DNA of 64,000 bases from Hyphomicrobiales bacterium (GTDB lineage Bacteria > Pseudomonadota > Alphaproteobacteria > Rhizobiales > Rhizobiaceae): assembly GCA_021775455.1 (NCBI GenBank), contig JAJFHU010000014.1, forward strand, positions 1 through 64,000. The letters are read 5' to 3'. Of the stretch, positions 9,947 through 19,358 are shown one piece after another. The translations under genes were made by a program, and so were the position numbers. The notes below the pieces were generated by a model that searched no databases, was not told the origin of the DNA, and worked only from the letters and a program-made list of their open reading frames with translations. Within the stretch, counting starts at the first letter, position 1; every line of letters starts with the position of its first letter.

Positions 9947-11305
9947 ATGGCTTCAGCCGCTGAACAACTGGCTTCCAATCTTAGCTTCTCGACTTTTTCA
10001 AAAGCTGAAGAGTTAAAAAAGCGCATCTGGTTTACACTCGGTGCGTTGATAGTTTATCGCCTTGGAACTTACATCAAGCTCCCGGGTATCAATCCGGACG
10101 CCTATTCACGTGCATTCGAGCAACAAAGCCAGGGTGTATTGGGTCTTGTTGATGTATTCGCTGGAGGTGCAATTGAGCGCCTGGCAATCTTTGCACTTGG
10201 CATAATGCCTTACATCTCTGCTTCAATTATCATTCAGTTGATGACTTCGGTTGTACCAACTTTGGAGCAGCTGAAAAAAGAAGGTGAGCAGGGCCGCAAG
10301 GTAATCAACCAGTACACGCGTTACGGTACAGTCATTCTCGCAACACTGCAGGCTTATGGCATTGCCGTTGGGCTTGAATCGGGCGATGGAATTGTAACCG
10401 ATCCCGGTTGGTTTTTCCGCCTGACAGCAGTAGTTACGCTTGTCGGTGGCACGATGTTCCTGATGTGGCTTGGTGAACAAATAACCGCACGTGGCGTCGG
10501 TAACGGTATTTCGTTGATCATCTTCGCTGGTATTGTCGCAGCGTTGCCGGGAGCAATATTCCAACTCCTTGAACAGGGGCGCCAGGGGGTAATTTCCACA
10601 CCCACCCTGATTTTGGTTTTACTGGTAGCAATTGCAATTTTGATGCTGATTGTGTTCGTGGAGCGAGCGCAAAGGCGATTATTGATTCAGTATCCAAAGC
10701 GCCAGGTGGGTAATCAGCTGTTTCAAGGTGAATCTTCCCACCTGCCGCTAAAACTGAATACGGCGGGTGTTATTCCGGCAATCTTCGCTTCATCGCTGTT
10801 GTTGCTACCGTTAACCGCAGCCGGATTTTCTGGTTCTGAGACTATGCCTGCCTGGCTTAGTTACATCACTGGTCTGTTGGGTCGAGGACAACCGCTATAT
10901 TTGATCATGTATGGTGGTTTGATCGCATTTTTTGCGTTTTTCTACACAGCGATTGTTTTCAATCCCAAGGATACTGCAGACAACTTGAAATCACATGGTG
11001 GCTTCATACCGGGAATTCGCCCAGGCGAGCGAACCGCTGAATACATTGATTATGTCCTTACGCGGATTACAGTTGCCGGAGCCATCTATTTGGTATTTGT
11101 CTGTATCATTCCTGAGGTCTTCATGAGCAACGTCGGAATTTCAGCATTCTTGGGCGGTACTTCCATGCTGATTATGGTAAGTGTTACCATGGACACCATT
11201 TCCCAGGTTCAGAGCCACCTTTTGGCGCATCAGTATGAGGGCCTGGTCAAAAAATCGAAGCTTCGCGGTGGGAAATCAGGCAGGGGAGGCAGACGCAGAA
11301 GATGA
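9947..11305 (+). CDS. secY: preprotein translocase subunit SecY
   Basis: The protein has 452 residues with ten predicted membrane segments. The plug and lateral-gate segments around GINPDAYSRAF, VDVFAGGAIERLAIFALGIMPYI (in part) and GRKVINQYTRYGT mark it as SecY. With SecE and SecG it forms the inner-membrane channel for secreted and membrane proteins. The basic tail KSKLRGGKSGRGGRRRR is usual in the group. Its stop overlaps the adk start (ATGA), so the two are probably translated together. Confidence 0.98.
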   Translation: MASAAEQLASNLSFSTFSKAEELKKRIWFTLGALIVYRLGTYIKLPGINPDAYSRAFEQQSQGVLGLVDVFAGGAIERLAIFALGIMPYISASIIIQLMTSVVPTLEQLKKEGEQGRKVINQYTRYGTVILATLQAYGIAVGLESGDGIVTDPGWFFRLTAVVTLVGGTMFLMWLGEQITARGVGNGISLIIFAGIVAALPGAIFQLLEQGRQGVISTPTLILVLLVAIAILMLIVFVERAQRRLLIQYPKRQVGNQLFQGESSHLPLKLNTAGVIPAIFASSLLLLPLTAAGFSGSETMPAWLSYITGLLGRGQPLYLIMYGGLIAFFAFFYTAIVFNPKDTADNLKSHGGFIPGIRPGERTAEYIDYVLTRITVAGAIYLVFVCIIPEVFMSNVGISAFLGGTSMLIMVSVTMDTISQVQSHLLAHQYEGLVKKSKLRGGKSGRGGRRRR

Positions 11306-11952
11306 GACTGATTTTGCTCGGACCGCCCGGTGCAGGCAAAGGTACACAAGCCAAGTTTATCGTTGACCGGCACGCAATTCCGCAACTATCCACAGGAGAT
11401 ATGTTGAGGGCAGCAATTGCAGCGGAAACCAAAATTGGTTTGCGCGCAAAGAAATTGATGGATGCCGGTAAACTGGTTTCAGATGACGTAGTCATCGGTA
11501 TTGTATCTGAACGGATTGATCAGGAAGATTGTTCAAAGGGATTTATCCTTGATGGTTTCCCCCGAACCCTTCAGCAGGCTGATGCTTTAGGCGATATGTT
11601 CGAAGAAAAGGGTCTGAAGCTAGATTGCGTCGTTGAACTTCAAGTGGATGATGATGCGCTGGTTGAGCGTATTGCCGGTCGCTTCACATGTAGCAATTGT
11701 GGCGAAGGCTATCACGATAAGTTCAAGGCTCCGAAAAACCCGGAATCGTGTGATCGTTGTGGCAGCAGTGAGTTTACTCGTCGTGCTGATGACAATGAAG
11801 AGACAATGCGTACCAGGCTTCGGGCATATTACAAGGAAACAGCACCACTGGTTGGTTATTATTACGCAAAAGGCCAGTTAAAGGGCGTTGATGGCATGGG
11901 TAGCATTTCAAAAATAAGCGCCGATGTTGAAGATGTTCTGAGAAAGTTGTAA
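11302..11952 (+). CDS. adk: adenylate kinase with four-cysteine LID
   Basis: The protein has 216 residues. The P-loop GPPGAGKGT lies at residues 7-15, and DGFPRT (84-89) and the LID domain follow. The enzyme interconverts ATP + AMP and 2 ADP. The LID holds C130, C133, C150 and C153 in two CxxC pairs, the pattern of zinc-binding long-form adenylate kinases. Position between secY and rpsM is the arrangement in many alphaproteobacteria. Confidence 0.97.
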   Translation: MRLILLGPPGAGKGTQAKFIVDRHAIPQLSTGDMLRAAIAAETKIGLRAKKLMDAGKLVSDDVVIGIVSERIDQEDCSKGFILDGFPRTLQQADALGDMFEEKGLKLDCVVELQVDDDALVERIAGRFTCSNCGEGYHDKFKAPKNPESCDRCGSSEFTRRADDNEETMRTRLRAYYKETAPLVGYYYAKGQLKGVDGMGSISKISADVEDVLRKL

Positions 11953-11989
11953 TTCAGCCAAAATAGCTGCGTTTCAATCGAATTTGTGC

Positions 11990-12018
11990 TTGACGCAGGA
12001 CGGTTTGGCCGATACACC
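11990..12018 (+). promoter_or_regulatory. possible promoter upstream of rpsM
   Basis: TTGACG (11990-11995), a 17-bp spacer and TACACC (12013-12018) lie in the 220-bp adk-rpsM spacer. The -35 matches the usual alphaproteobacterial form well, the -10 poorly. It would allow separate transcription of rpsM-rpsK-rpoA-rplQ. Confidence 0.3.
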
Positions 12019-12172
12019 ACAGCCAATTCGCAATTAAAAGCGATCGGTTCCGGATTTGAAAAACAATCCCGGTTTCGGTCGCTTAATGTTGTTGAAATTC
12101 CGCAAGGGCCGGCCTCCACCGGACGCGGCAAATGAAACCGCCTCTAATATGTGGCAAACATGGAGAAAGTGA

Positions 12173-12541
12173 ATGGCTCGTATAGCCGGGGTTAATATTC
12201 CCACAAACAAACGCGTGGTTATCGCACTCCAGTACATTCATGGTATTGGACCCAAAAGTGCTGGTGATATCGTGTCGAAATCCAACATTGATATTACCCG
12301 TCGCGTCAATCAGTTGACTGATGCAGAAGTGTTGCAAATTCGTGAAGTTATTGATGCGGATTACATGGTTGAAGGTGATCTTCGTCGCGAGACATCGATG
12401 AACATCAAGCGATTGATGGACCTTGGTTGCTATCGCGGTTTGCGCCATCGTCGTGGATTGCCGGTTCGCGGACAACGTACGAATACAAACGCACGCACCC
12501 GTAAGGGCCCAGCCAAGGCAATTGCAGGCAAGAAGAAGTAA
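12173..12541 (+). CDS. rpsM: 30S ribosomal protein S13
   Basis: The protein has 122 residues. The helix-hairpin-helix segment ([13 protein letters not shown]) and the basic C-terminus [24 protein letters not shown] (in part) identify it. S13 sits in the 30S head and forms bridges to the large subunit. It begins the alpha-type gene block after a 220-bp spacer, longer than the other spacers of the ribosomal run. Confidence 0.97.
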   Translation: MARIAGVNIPTNKRVVIALQYIHGIGPKSAGDIVSKSNIDITRRVNQLTDAEVLQIREVIDADYMVEGDLRRETSMNIKRLMDLGCYRGLRHRRGLPVRGQRTNTNARTRKGPAKAIAGKKK

Positions 12542-12547
12542 TTTTGC

Positions 12548-12595
12548 GCCGGTAACTCCGGCCTGTGTTTGGCAAATGATTTATTCAGGTGCCAA
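12548..12595 (+). other. two hairpins in the rpsM-rpsK spacer
   Basis: GCCGG-TAACT-CCGGC (12548-12562) is followed by TTGGCA (12569-12574) pairing with TGCCAA (12590-12595) across a 15-nt loop. Neither is followed by a T-run. They may be RNA processing or translational control elements. Confidence 0.35.
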
Positions 12596-12647
12596 GGTTT
12601 AGCCGCTGGAACTACGGCGGTGTTGAGATCTAGGAAAGGTCACATAT

Positions 12648-13037
12648 ATGGCTAAAGAAGGCGCGAAAGTTCGCCGCCGCGAACGTAAAAATATCACATC
12701 GGGCATGGCTCATGTGAATTCCACATTCAACAATACAATGATCACCATCACCGACGCACAAGGAAATACCATCGCATGGTCTTCTGCTGGTGCCCAGGGT
12801 TTTAAGGGATCACGCAAATCGACACCTTATGCCGCTCAGGTTGCCGCTGAAGATGCAGCCAAAAAAGCGCAGGAGCATGGAATGCAGACTTTGGAAGTTG
12901 AAGTTCGTGGCCCAGGTTCAGGGCGTGAATCAGCTTTGCGTGCGCTGCAGGCAGCTGGCTTCACAATCACATCCATTCGCGACGTTACATCCATTCCTCA
13001 TAATGGTTGCCGCCCACGCAAGAAACGCCGCGTATAA
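12648..13037 (+). CDS. rpsK: 30S ribosomal protein S11
   Basis: The protein has 129 residues with the signature [19 protein letters not shown] and the C-terminal [19 protein letters not shown]11 forms part of the 30S platform. There is no rpsD between it and rpoA, as usual in alphaproteobacteria. Confidence 0.97.
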   Translation: MAKEGAKVRRRERKNITSGMAHVNSTFNNTMITITDAQGNTIAWSSAGAQGFKGSRKSTPYAAQVAAEDAAKKAQEHGMQTLEVEVRGPGSGRESALRALQAAGFTITSIRDVTSIPHNGCRPRKKRRV

Positions 13038-13126
13038 CATCGCCTGCAACAAATCCGCATTGCAGGAAGGATACTTGGAAAAATGCCACGAAGGGATGGT
13101 GGCATAAACCAAAAGGATAAAGGTCC

Positions 13127-14137
13127 ATGATTCAGAAAAACTGGTCCGAACTCATTAAACCAACCAAGCTTGAAATCAATTCAAGTGCTGCCAACAAGGC
13201 AGTTGTTGTTGCAGAGCCTCTTGAACGTGGTTTTGGCCTTACCCTCGGCAATTCTTTGCGTCGAGTGCTTTTGTCTTCGCTGCAAGGCGCTGCTATCACC
13301 GCTGTACAAATTGACGGCGTTCTTCACGAGTTTTCGTCAATTGCAGGCGTTCGTGAAGATGTGACTGATATTGTGCTGAACATCAAGGAAATTGCTCTTC
13401 GTATGGAAGGCGAGGGTCCTAAACGCATGGTCATTCGTAAAGAGGGCCCTGCAGTAGTTTCAGCAGGTGATATTCAGACTGTAGGCGACATCGAAATCCT
13501 CAATCCAGATCACGTAATTTGTACATTGGATGAAGGTGCGGAAATCCGGATGGAACTGACCGTTAACACCGGCAAGGGTTATGTTCCCGCTGATCGTAAC
13601 CGTGCAGAAGATGCCCCAATCGGTCTGATTCCGGTCGACAGTCTCTATTCACCTGTTCGCAAAGTGTCATACAAAATCGACAAGACTCGCGAAGGTCAGG
13701 TTCTCGATTATGACAAGCTTACAATGACTCTGGAAACCGATGGTTCAATTTCGCCAGATGATGCGATTGCATTCGCTGCCCGCATCTTGAAGGACCAGCT
13801 TTCAATCTTCATCAATTTCGAAGAGCCTGAAAAAGAAGAAACTCAGGAAGAAGTTGCAGAACTTGCATTCAATCCTGCGCTGCTCAAAAAGGTTGATGAG
13901 CTGGAACTTTCCGTACGTTCAGCCAACTGTCTGAAAAATGATAACATCGTTTACATTGGCGATTTGATCCAGAAAACAGAAGCAGAGATGCTTCGCACGC
14001 CAAACTTCGGTCGCAAGTCGTTGAATGAAATCAAGGAAGTTCTTGCAGGCATGGGGCTTCATCTGGGAATGGAAATTCCTGCGTGGCCGCCTGAAAACAT
14101 TGAAGAACTGGCAAAACGTTACGAAGACCAGTACTAA
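13127..14137 (+). CDS. rpoA: DNA-directed RNA polymerase alpha subunit
   Basis: The protein has 336 residues. The N-terminal assembly domain carries [22 protein letters not shown] (in part), and the C-terminal domain carries [16 protein letters not shown] and [16 protein letters not shown], the surface that contacts UP-element DNA and activators. It is joined to rplQ in the standard order; the spacer is 63 bp. Confidence 0.98.
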   Translation: MIQKNWSELIKPTKLEINSSAANKAVVVAEPLERGFGLTLGNSLRRVLLSSLQGAAITAVQIDGVLHEFSSIAGVREDVTDIVLNIKEIALRMEGEGPKRMVIRKEGPAVVSAGDIQTVGDIEILNPDHVICTLDEGAEIRMELTVNTGKGYVPADRNRAEDAPIGLIPVDSLYSPVRKVSYKIDKTREGQVLDYDKLTMTLETDGSISPDDAIAFAARILKDQLSIFINFEEPEKEETQEEVAELAFNPALLKKVDELELSVRSANCLKNDNIVYIGDLIQKTEAEMLRTPNFGRKSLNEIKEVLAGMGLHLGMEIPAWPPENIEELAKRYEDQY

Positions 14138-14200
14138 TCCGCAATTAAACAAGGGTAGTCTTAAGAGCCAGGCTATCCACAGAAGAAGAGGGAGAGCGCC

Positions 14201-14644
14201 ATGCGCCACCGTAAACAAGGCCGAAAACTGAACCGTACATCAAGCCACCGAAAGGCGATGTTCGCGAACATGGCGGCATCACTTATAGAGCACGAGCAGA
14301 TTGTTACAACCTTGCCCAAGGCAAAGGAATTGCGTTCAGTTGCAGACAAACTGATTACCCTTGCAAAGCGCGGAGATCTTCATTCTCGTCGCCTTGCAAT
14401 TTCCCGCATTCGCGATGTAAAGCAAGTTGGAAAATTGTTCGAGACTCTCGGTCCACGCTACGCAGACCGCAATGGTGGCTATACTCGTGTATTGAAGGCG
14501 GGTTTCCGATATGGCGACAACGCACCGATGGCAGTTATCGAATTCGTTGAACGCGACGAAGAGGCCAAGGGTGCAAAAGATCGCGCCCGAATTGAGGCTG
14601 AAGAAGCTGCAGAAGGCGGCGCAACAGAAGCAGCCGCTTCATAA
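14201..14644 (+). CDS. rplQ: 50S ribosomal protein L17
   Basis: The protein has 147 residues beginning [21 protein letters not shown]17 lies near the tunnel exit. The last 25 residues ([15 protein letters not shown]) form an Ala/Glu-rich tail, as in L3. This is the last gene of the ribosomal block; a clear terminator follows 24 bp after the stop. Confidence 0.97.
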   Translation: MRHRKQGRKLNRTSSHRKAMFANMAASLIEHEQIVTTLPKAKELRSVADKLITLAKRGDLHSRRLAISRIRDVKQVGKLFETLGPRYADRNGGYTRVLKAGFRYGDNAPMAVIEFVERDEEAKGAKDRARIEAEEAAEGGATEAAAS

Positions 14645-14667
14645 ACAAACCTGATAATTATTTATTA

Positions 14668-14696
14668 AACGCCCGGCCTGTTCTGGGCGTTTTTTA
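14668..14696 (+). terminator. intrinsic terminator after rplQ
   Basis: AACGCCC (14668-14674), a ten-base loop and GGGCGTT (14685-14691) run into TTTTT. It marks the end of the ribosomal transcription unit. Confidence 0.88.
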
Positions 14697-14807
14697 TATG
14701 CCAGTACTGCGACGGCAGTGTTGAGCATTATTTCAATGCGAAGAATGCTTCTGCACTTTTGGAGGCATTGAGGTGAATAGGTAAAGCAGTTTCGGAAAAG
14801 GTTGCAA

Positions 14808-15971
14808 TTACGCAATTGCAGACGCTGGCTGAATAATGGTTTGAATATCTCCGTAACCATTAAAGCGGGTAGCTGTTGCACTACAGTAAGCGCCTAATCC
14901 GTGGAAGCTTACAAAGTCACCTTCTGCAACATTACCAGGAAGTTGAAGAGCGCATGGCAAGACGTCGACGGGATCGCATGTTGGTCCGAATGCCTTCCAG
15001 ATAATTGGTGCTGACTCTTCTGAACCCATGGAGTTTGAACAATGAGTATATCTTGGAAACAATTCAGGAAACTGGCTGCCTTCCATCAAGCCGCCATAAA
15101 TACCATCATTTAAAAAAAGTTCAGCGCGATCACGACGAACCGACTTGATTGTGGTTATCAAAGTGGCGGCAGGCGCGACTATTCCGCGACCAGGTTCGCA
15201 TTCCAGTTTTGGTGGATAACCGGAGAACGCGGCTAAACTGGCTCTTCGTATCGCAGTAAAGAAAGCTGAGTGGTCAATTGTTCCTGATCCCGCATAACGT
15301 GATGGAAAGCCTCCTCCAACATTGAGAAATTGGAGGTCACAATTTGCTGAATTCGCCAAATTTGCCGCTTGTGCGATGCATTGTTCGTAGGGCTGTGGAT
15401 CCACCGTTTGGGAACCGGGGTGAAATGTCAGACCAACGCGGAATCCCATTTCGTTTGCAGTGCGCACAAGTGCTACACATTCATCTGCCTTGGCGCCAAA
15501 CTTTGAGCTGAAGTCCTGAACAGCGTGGGAATTTCCCGAAACAGCAAATCTAATTGCAACTTCGATGCTTTGAGGATCGGCAACCATTGAACGGAGTTTT
15601 TCCAACTCGCTCATGTGATCAATCGCAAACCTTCGGCACTTGTATTGTTCAAGTGCGGTTGATATTTCATCACGAGACCGCACGGGATTGTGGTAGTGGA
15701 GCGTTGCGAATGGCGCTGCAGTGCGCACATTTGCCATCTCTTCAGTTGAAGCAACATCAAATGAGTGAACACCAGCATTGTAAAGTATTTCGATCACTCT
15801 TTTGTCGCTATTGGCCTTTACCGCATAGGAAACTTTGCCTGGGAAATTTTCGATGAATTGCTGTGCCGTATTAATCAGTGTTCCCTCGGATATGAGGAGC
15901 GTTGGATTATTGCCGCCAGCGCTGCCGTAGGGTGTATAAAGGTCCCAATTGTTTTGACGAATGATACCCAT
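14808..15971 (-). CDS. ornithine/lysine decarboxylase-family PLP enzyme (fold type III)
   Basis: The protein has 387 residues and the alanine-racemase-fold architecture of ornithine/diaminopimelate decarboxylases. K52 in SYAVKANSD is the PLP Schiff-base lysine, GGGFPSRY (219-226) and EPGRG (259-263) bind the cofactor phosphate, and C332-D333 in GPTCDPVD is the intersubunit active-site pair typical of ornithine decarboxylases rather than LysA. It would make putrescine (or cadaverine) from a basic amino acid. It is divergent from an Lrp-type regulator, which probably controls it. The exact substrate is not settled by sequence. Confidence 0.85.
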   Translation of the reverse strand: MGIIRQNNWDLYTPYGSAGGNNPTLLISEGTLINTAQQFIENFPGKVSYAVKANSDKRVIEILYNAGVHSFDVASTEEMANVRTAAPFATLHYHNPVRSRDEISTALEQYKCRRFAIDHMSELEKLRSMVADPQSIEVAIRFAVSGNSHAVQDFSSKFGAKADECVALVRTANEMGFRVGLTFHPGSQTVDPQPYEQCIAQAANLANSANCDLQFLNVGGGFPSRYAGSGTIDHSAFFTAIRRASLAAFSGYPPKLECEPGRGIVAPAATLITTIKSVRRDRAELFLNDGIYGGLMEGSQFPELFPRYTHCSNSMGSEESAPIIWKAFGPTCDPVDVLPCALQLPGNVAEGDFVSFHGLGAYCSATATRFNGYGDIQTIIQPASAIA

Positions 15972-16052
15972 GCTTAAAATTCCTGCCTGAAAGCTGAGGT
16001 AATAATGTCAGATATCAATGTCGGCATTAATAAGAAAAACATATAAATAATA

Positions 16053-16099
16053 ACGAATAAACGTTGAAATGACGAACTTGCTGTCGTATTGACGAATAA
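16053..16099. promoter_or_regulatory. phased ACGAA repeats, candidate Lrp operator
   Basis: ACGAA begins at 16053, 16072 and 16092 on the + strand, i.e. every 19-20 bp or about two helical turns; the first and last copies extend to ACGAATAA. They lie between the divergent decarboxylase and Lrp genes and reach the Lrp start codon. Lrp-family octamers bind such phased sites, so autoregulation is the likely role. Confidence 0.5.
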
Positions 16100-16527
16100 T
16101 GCTGGATCCACGCGATGAAAAACTGATTGGTTTGCTACGGCTCGATGCACGTGAGTCGCTGGCTTCTTTGGCACGAAAGCTAAAACTTTCAAGATCGACC
16201 GTTCAGGACCGCCTTAACAGGCTGGAGCAAAGCGGTGTCATAAAAGGGTATCGGGTTCAGCTTTCCGAGGCAGCAGGCAGACGGAGAATCAGGTCATTCG
16301 CAATAATTTCTGTTGATCCAAAAAGCACCGGGCTAATCACCTCTGAACTGGTGACTTTTCATACGGTAGATGCTGTATATACCGTGAGTGGCAAGTTTGA
16401 CATTCTGGTAGAAATCAGTACCGACACCACAGAAGAGATGGACCGAACACTTGATCGCATTGGCGACATTCCTGGTGTTCTTAAGACTGAATCTTCGATA
16501 GTATTAACTACCAAACTTCAACGCTGA
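16099..16527 (+). CDS. Lrp/AsnC-family transcriptional regulator
   Basis: The protein has 142 residues: an N-terminal winged helix (DEKLIGLLRLDARESLASLA, recognition helix SRSTVQDRLNRLEQSGVIKGY in part) and a C-terminal RAM-type sensor domain ending in VYTVSGKFDILVEISTD. The start at 16099 gives the usual MLDPRDEKLI. It is transcribed away from the ornithine-decarboxylase-like gene and probably senses its substrate or product. Confidence 0.9.
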   Translation: MLDPRDEKLIGLLRLDARESLASLARKLKLSRSTVQDRLNRLEQSGVIKGYRVQLSEAAGRRRIRSFAIISVDPKSTGLITSELVTFHTVDAVYTVSGKFDILVEISTDTTEEMDRTLDRIGDIPGVLKTESSIVLTTKLQR

Positions 16528-16538
16528 AAGGTGTTATT

Positions 16539-18041
16539 ATGCGTATTCGACTGGCGGGAGTTATCCTGTTTGCCGCCCTTGTATGTGCATCTGTTGTCAG
16601 GGCAGAATCAACAATTGAGGATATGTTCTCCAACGCCCTTAAAGACCTGCTGAAGTCAGGCGAGGTACAGGAAGGGCAAGAAAAACCGGAAATCAGAATT
16701 CCGGCAAGCCGGGCTGAGATTCAGCTTTCCTTTGCTCCATTGGTAAAGAAGGTTTCGGCATCTGTGGTGAACGTTTATGCCGCCAGAAAAGTGTTGCAAC
16801 GCTCTCCTTTCGCCGGCGATCCATTCTTTGAACGTTTTTTTGGTAATCAGGGTTTTGGGCGACCTAAGCCGAGGACGCAATCTTCTTTGGGGTCCGGGGT
16901 TATTGTTCGGTCGGAAGGAATTGTGATTACGAATTACCACGTCATCAAGGATGCTAGCGAAGTGAAGATCGCACTCGTGGATGGGCGTGAGTTCGAATGC
17001 GAAATTATTTTAAAGGATGAGCGGTCAGATTTGGCAGTGTTGCGCGTATTAGGCGATGAAACGTTTGATGCGGTGGAGTTGGGCGATTCGGAAAATGCAC
17101 AAGTTGGAGATCTTGTTCTCGCAATTGGAAATCCATTCGGGGTAGGGCAGACTGTAACCAGCGGTATAATTTCGGCTGTATCCCGTACTCGCCAAGGTAT
17201 CACGGATTTTGGATTTTTTCTTCAAACGGATGCCGCGATAAATCCGGGCAACTCCGGCGGAGCCTTGATTGATATGCAGGGTCGATTGATTGGTGTGCCA
17301 ACAGCAATTTATTCCCGGTCTGGTGGTTCCAATGGAATAGGCTTTGCAATTCCGTCCAACATGGTCGATGTCGTGCTCCGGTCCTCTGAAACTGGGGACA
17401 GCGTGACACGACCTTGGATTGGCGCGGGGTTTCAGGAAGTAACTTCAGACATTGCCACTAGCCTTGGCTTGTCAAGTCCCAGAGGTGCGCTGGTAACGAG
17501 CATAGCTCCCGATAGTCCGGCGCAGAATGCTGGATTGGCACCGGGGGATGTAATTCTGGCGGTAAATGGTAATCAAATTGAGCATGTGGATGCACTCGGA
17601 TATCGGTTCGCAACAGCGGGAATTGGTAGTGAAGTGGAATTGAACGTGCTTAGTCGTGGCAAGAAAAGGAAGATATCGTTGCCCTTGATGGCCGCGCCGG
17701 AAACTATCCCGCGCAATCAAACAGAATTACCGGAAAATTCAGCATTGGGAGGGGCTGTAATTGCAAATCTCTCTCCTGCCGTTGCACAGGAATTGAAGTT
17801 GCCAACGCATAAATCCGGGGTTGTTGTAATTGGCGTGAAACGACGGTCATTTGCAGCTGCTAACGGCATGCGACCAGGCGACATCATAGTTGAATTGAAC
17901 AGCAACAAGGTTCAATCTGTCGAAGATGTGAAGAAGCTGCTTGGAAAGGCCGGGCGTCGATGGGTATTTGTGGTTGATCGAGGTGGCCGGGAGATTGTCT
18001 TTGACCGTAACGGTAATTTTTTCCGACAGTATGTGCGGTGA
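16539..18041 (+). CDS. HtrA/DegQ-family periplasmic serine protease
   Basis: The protein has 500 residues. An N-terminal signal peptide (about 1-22, ending VVRA) directs it to the periplasm. The trypsin-like domain carries the triad H134 (TNYHVI), D164 (RSDLAVL) and S239 (NPGNSGGAL). Two PDZ domains follow, about 295-385 and 405-490. It degrades or refolds misfolded envelope proteins. It lies 11 bp after the Lrp gene, but its usual neighbours in related genomes are rplQ upstream and rarA downstream; rarA begins 12 bp later. Confidence 0.95.
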   Translation: MRIRLAGVILFAALVCASVVRAESTIEDMFSNALKDLLKSGEVQEGQEKPEIRIPASRAEIQLSFAPLVKKVSASVVNVYAARKVLQRSPFAGDPFFERFFGNQGFGRPKPRTQSSLGSGVIVRSEGIVITNYHVIKDASEVKIALVDGREFECEIILKDERSDLAVLRVLGDETFDAVELGDSENAQVGDLVLAIGNPFGVGQTVTSGIISAVSRTRQGITDFGFFLQTDAAINPGNSGGALIDMQGRLIGVPTAIYSRSGGSNGIGFAIPSNMVDVVLRSSETGDSVTRPWIGAGFQEVTSDIATSLGLSSPRGALVTSIAPDSPAQNAGLAPGDVILAVNGNQIEHVDALGYRFATAGIGSEVELNVLSRGKKRKISLPLMAAPETIPRNQTELPENSALGGAVIANLSPAVAQELKLPTHKSGVVVIGVKRRSFAAANGMRPGDIIVELNSNKVQSVEDVKKLLGKAGRRWVFVVDRGGREIVFDRNGNFFRQYVR

Positions 18042-18053
18042 GGAAATTGTGAT

Positions 18054-19358
18054 TTGAATGACCTGTTTGCATCTGATGAGCAATCAATCTCTGCCGCTCC
18101 GTTGGCAGAACGGCTGAGGCCTAAAAAACTCGAAGACGTTCATGGACAGGAACAACTGACCGGACCCACCGGTACGCTCACAAGAATGATTGCATCGGGA
18201 AACCTCGGGAATCTGGTTTTTTGGGGGCCGCCGGGAACAGGAAAAACGACGGTTGCAAGACTGTTGGCCGGTGAATGTGATCTGGTATTTGAGCAGGTTT
18301 CCGCAATCTTTACCGGTGTCGCGGACTTGAAAAAGATATTTGACACTGCACGTATCCGTCGGTCAAACGGCAGCCGCACCCTCCTTTTTGTTGATGAGAT
18401 TCATCGTTTTAACCGTTCCCAGTTGGACAGTTTCTTACCAGTCATGGAAGATGGAACCATTGTGTTGGTCGGCGCCACAACTGAAAATCCTTCCTTTGAA
18501 CTCAACGCTGCCTTGCTTTCACGCTCAAGCGTATTGACGTTCAAGGCCCACAGCGAAGCAAGTCAGAGAAAATTGCTTGAACGTGCGGTTGAACTAGAGG
18601 GTCGTGAATTGCCACTGGATGATGGCGCTATAGCATCCCTCATCCGCATGGCAGACGGGGATGGGAGAGCGGCAATTTCTCTTGCGGAAGAAGCCTGGCG
18701 AATTGCAGGTGACGGTGACGTGTTGGATTCGGTTGCACTTCAAGACGCACTTCAACGGCGGGCTCCCATTTATGACAAGGGGCAGGACGGTCACTACAAT
18801 CTAATCAGCGCACTGCACAAATCGGTTCGCGGGTCTGACCCGGATGCTGCGCTGTATTATTTGGCTCGAATGTTTGATGGAGGCGAAGATCGTCGATATA
18901 TTGGCCGTCGATTGGTTGTTATGGCGAGTGAGGATATCGGTAATGCAGATCCTCAGGCGCTGGTAGTAGCGATGGCTGCGGTTCAGGCTTTTGATTATCT
19001 GGGGATTGCCGAAGGAGACCGGGCACTCGCACAAGCCTGTGTTTACCTGGCGACTGCCCCCAAATCCAACGCGGTACACGTCGCACTCAAGAAGGCCATG
19101 AAATCTGCGAAGGAAAATGGCTCGCTGCTTCCGCCAAAACACATTTTGAATGCTCCTACAAAGCTCATGAGTGACGAAGGGTACGGTGATGGTTACCTTT
19201 ACGATCACGATCAACCCGGTGCATTTTCAGGGCAAAATTATTTTCCTGAAAAAATGGATCGTCAAACCTACTATGAACCGGTAGAACGCGGGTTTGAACG
19301 TGAGGTTCGCAAACGAATGGAATACTGGCATAAGCTTCGCGGAGACAAAAACCAATGA
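18054..19358 (+). CDS. rarA: replication-associated recombination protein A, AAA ATPase (TTG start)
   Basis: The protein has 434 residues. Walker A GPPGTGKT is at 58-65, Walker B LLFVDEIHRF at about 109-118, and the C-terminal MgsA tetramer domain contains DPDAALYYLARMFDGGEDRRYIGRRL (in part). RarA acts at stalled replication forks. The start is TTG at 18054 with AGGA nine bases upstream; the nearby ATG at 18058 is in another frame, and the TTG start gives the family N-terminus (DLF...PLAERLRPK). It overlaps the fluoride-channel gene by four bases. Confidence 0.95.
   Translation: MNDLFASDEQSISAAPLAERLRPKKLEDVHGQEQLTGPTGTLTRMIASGNLGNLVFWGPPGTGKTTVARLLAGECDLVFEQVSAIFTGVADLKKIFDTARIRRSNGSRTLLFVDEIHRFNRSQLDSFLPVMEDGTIVLVGATTENPSFELNAALLSRSSVLTFKAHSEASQRKLLERAVELEGRELPLDDGAIASLIRMADGDGRAAISLAEEAWRIAGDGDVLDSVALQDALQRRAPIYDKGQDGHYNLISALHKSVRGSDPDAALYYLARMFDGGEDRRYIGRRLVVMASEDIGNADPQALVVAMAAVQAFDYLGIAEGDRALAQACVYLATAPKSNAVHVALKKAMKSAKENGSLLPPKHILNAPTKLMSDEGYGDGYLYDHDQPGAFSGQNYFPEKMDRQTYYEPVERGFEREVRKRMEYWHKLRGDKNQ

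Noticed and set aside
14808-15971. Diaminopimelate decarboxylase (lysA) as identity
   Set aside because: The GPTCD active-site loop and overall length fit ornithine-decarboxylase-like enzymes better, and the neighbouring Lrp gene suggests catabolic or polyamine use.
19300-19355. Fluoride riboswitch before crcB
   Set aside because: The gene starts within the rarA stop, and no conserved riboswitch core is visible upstream.
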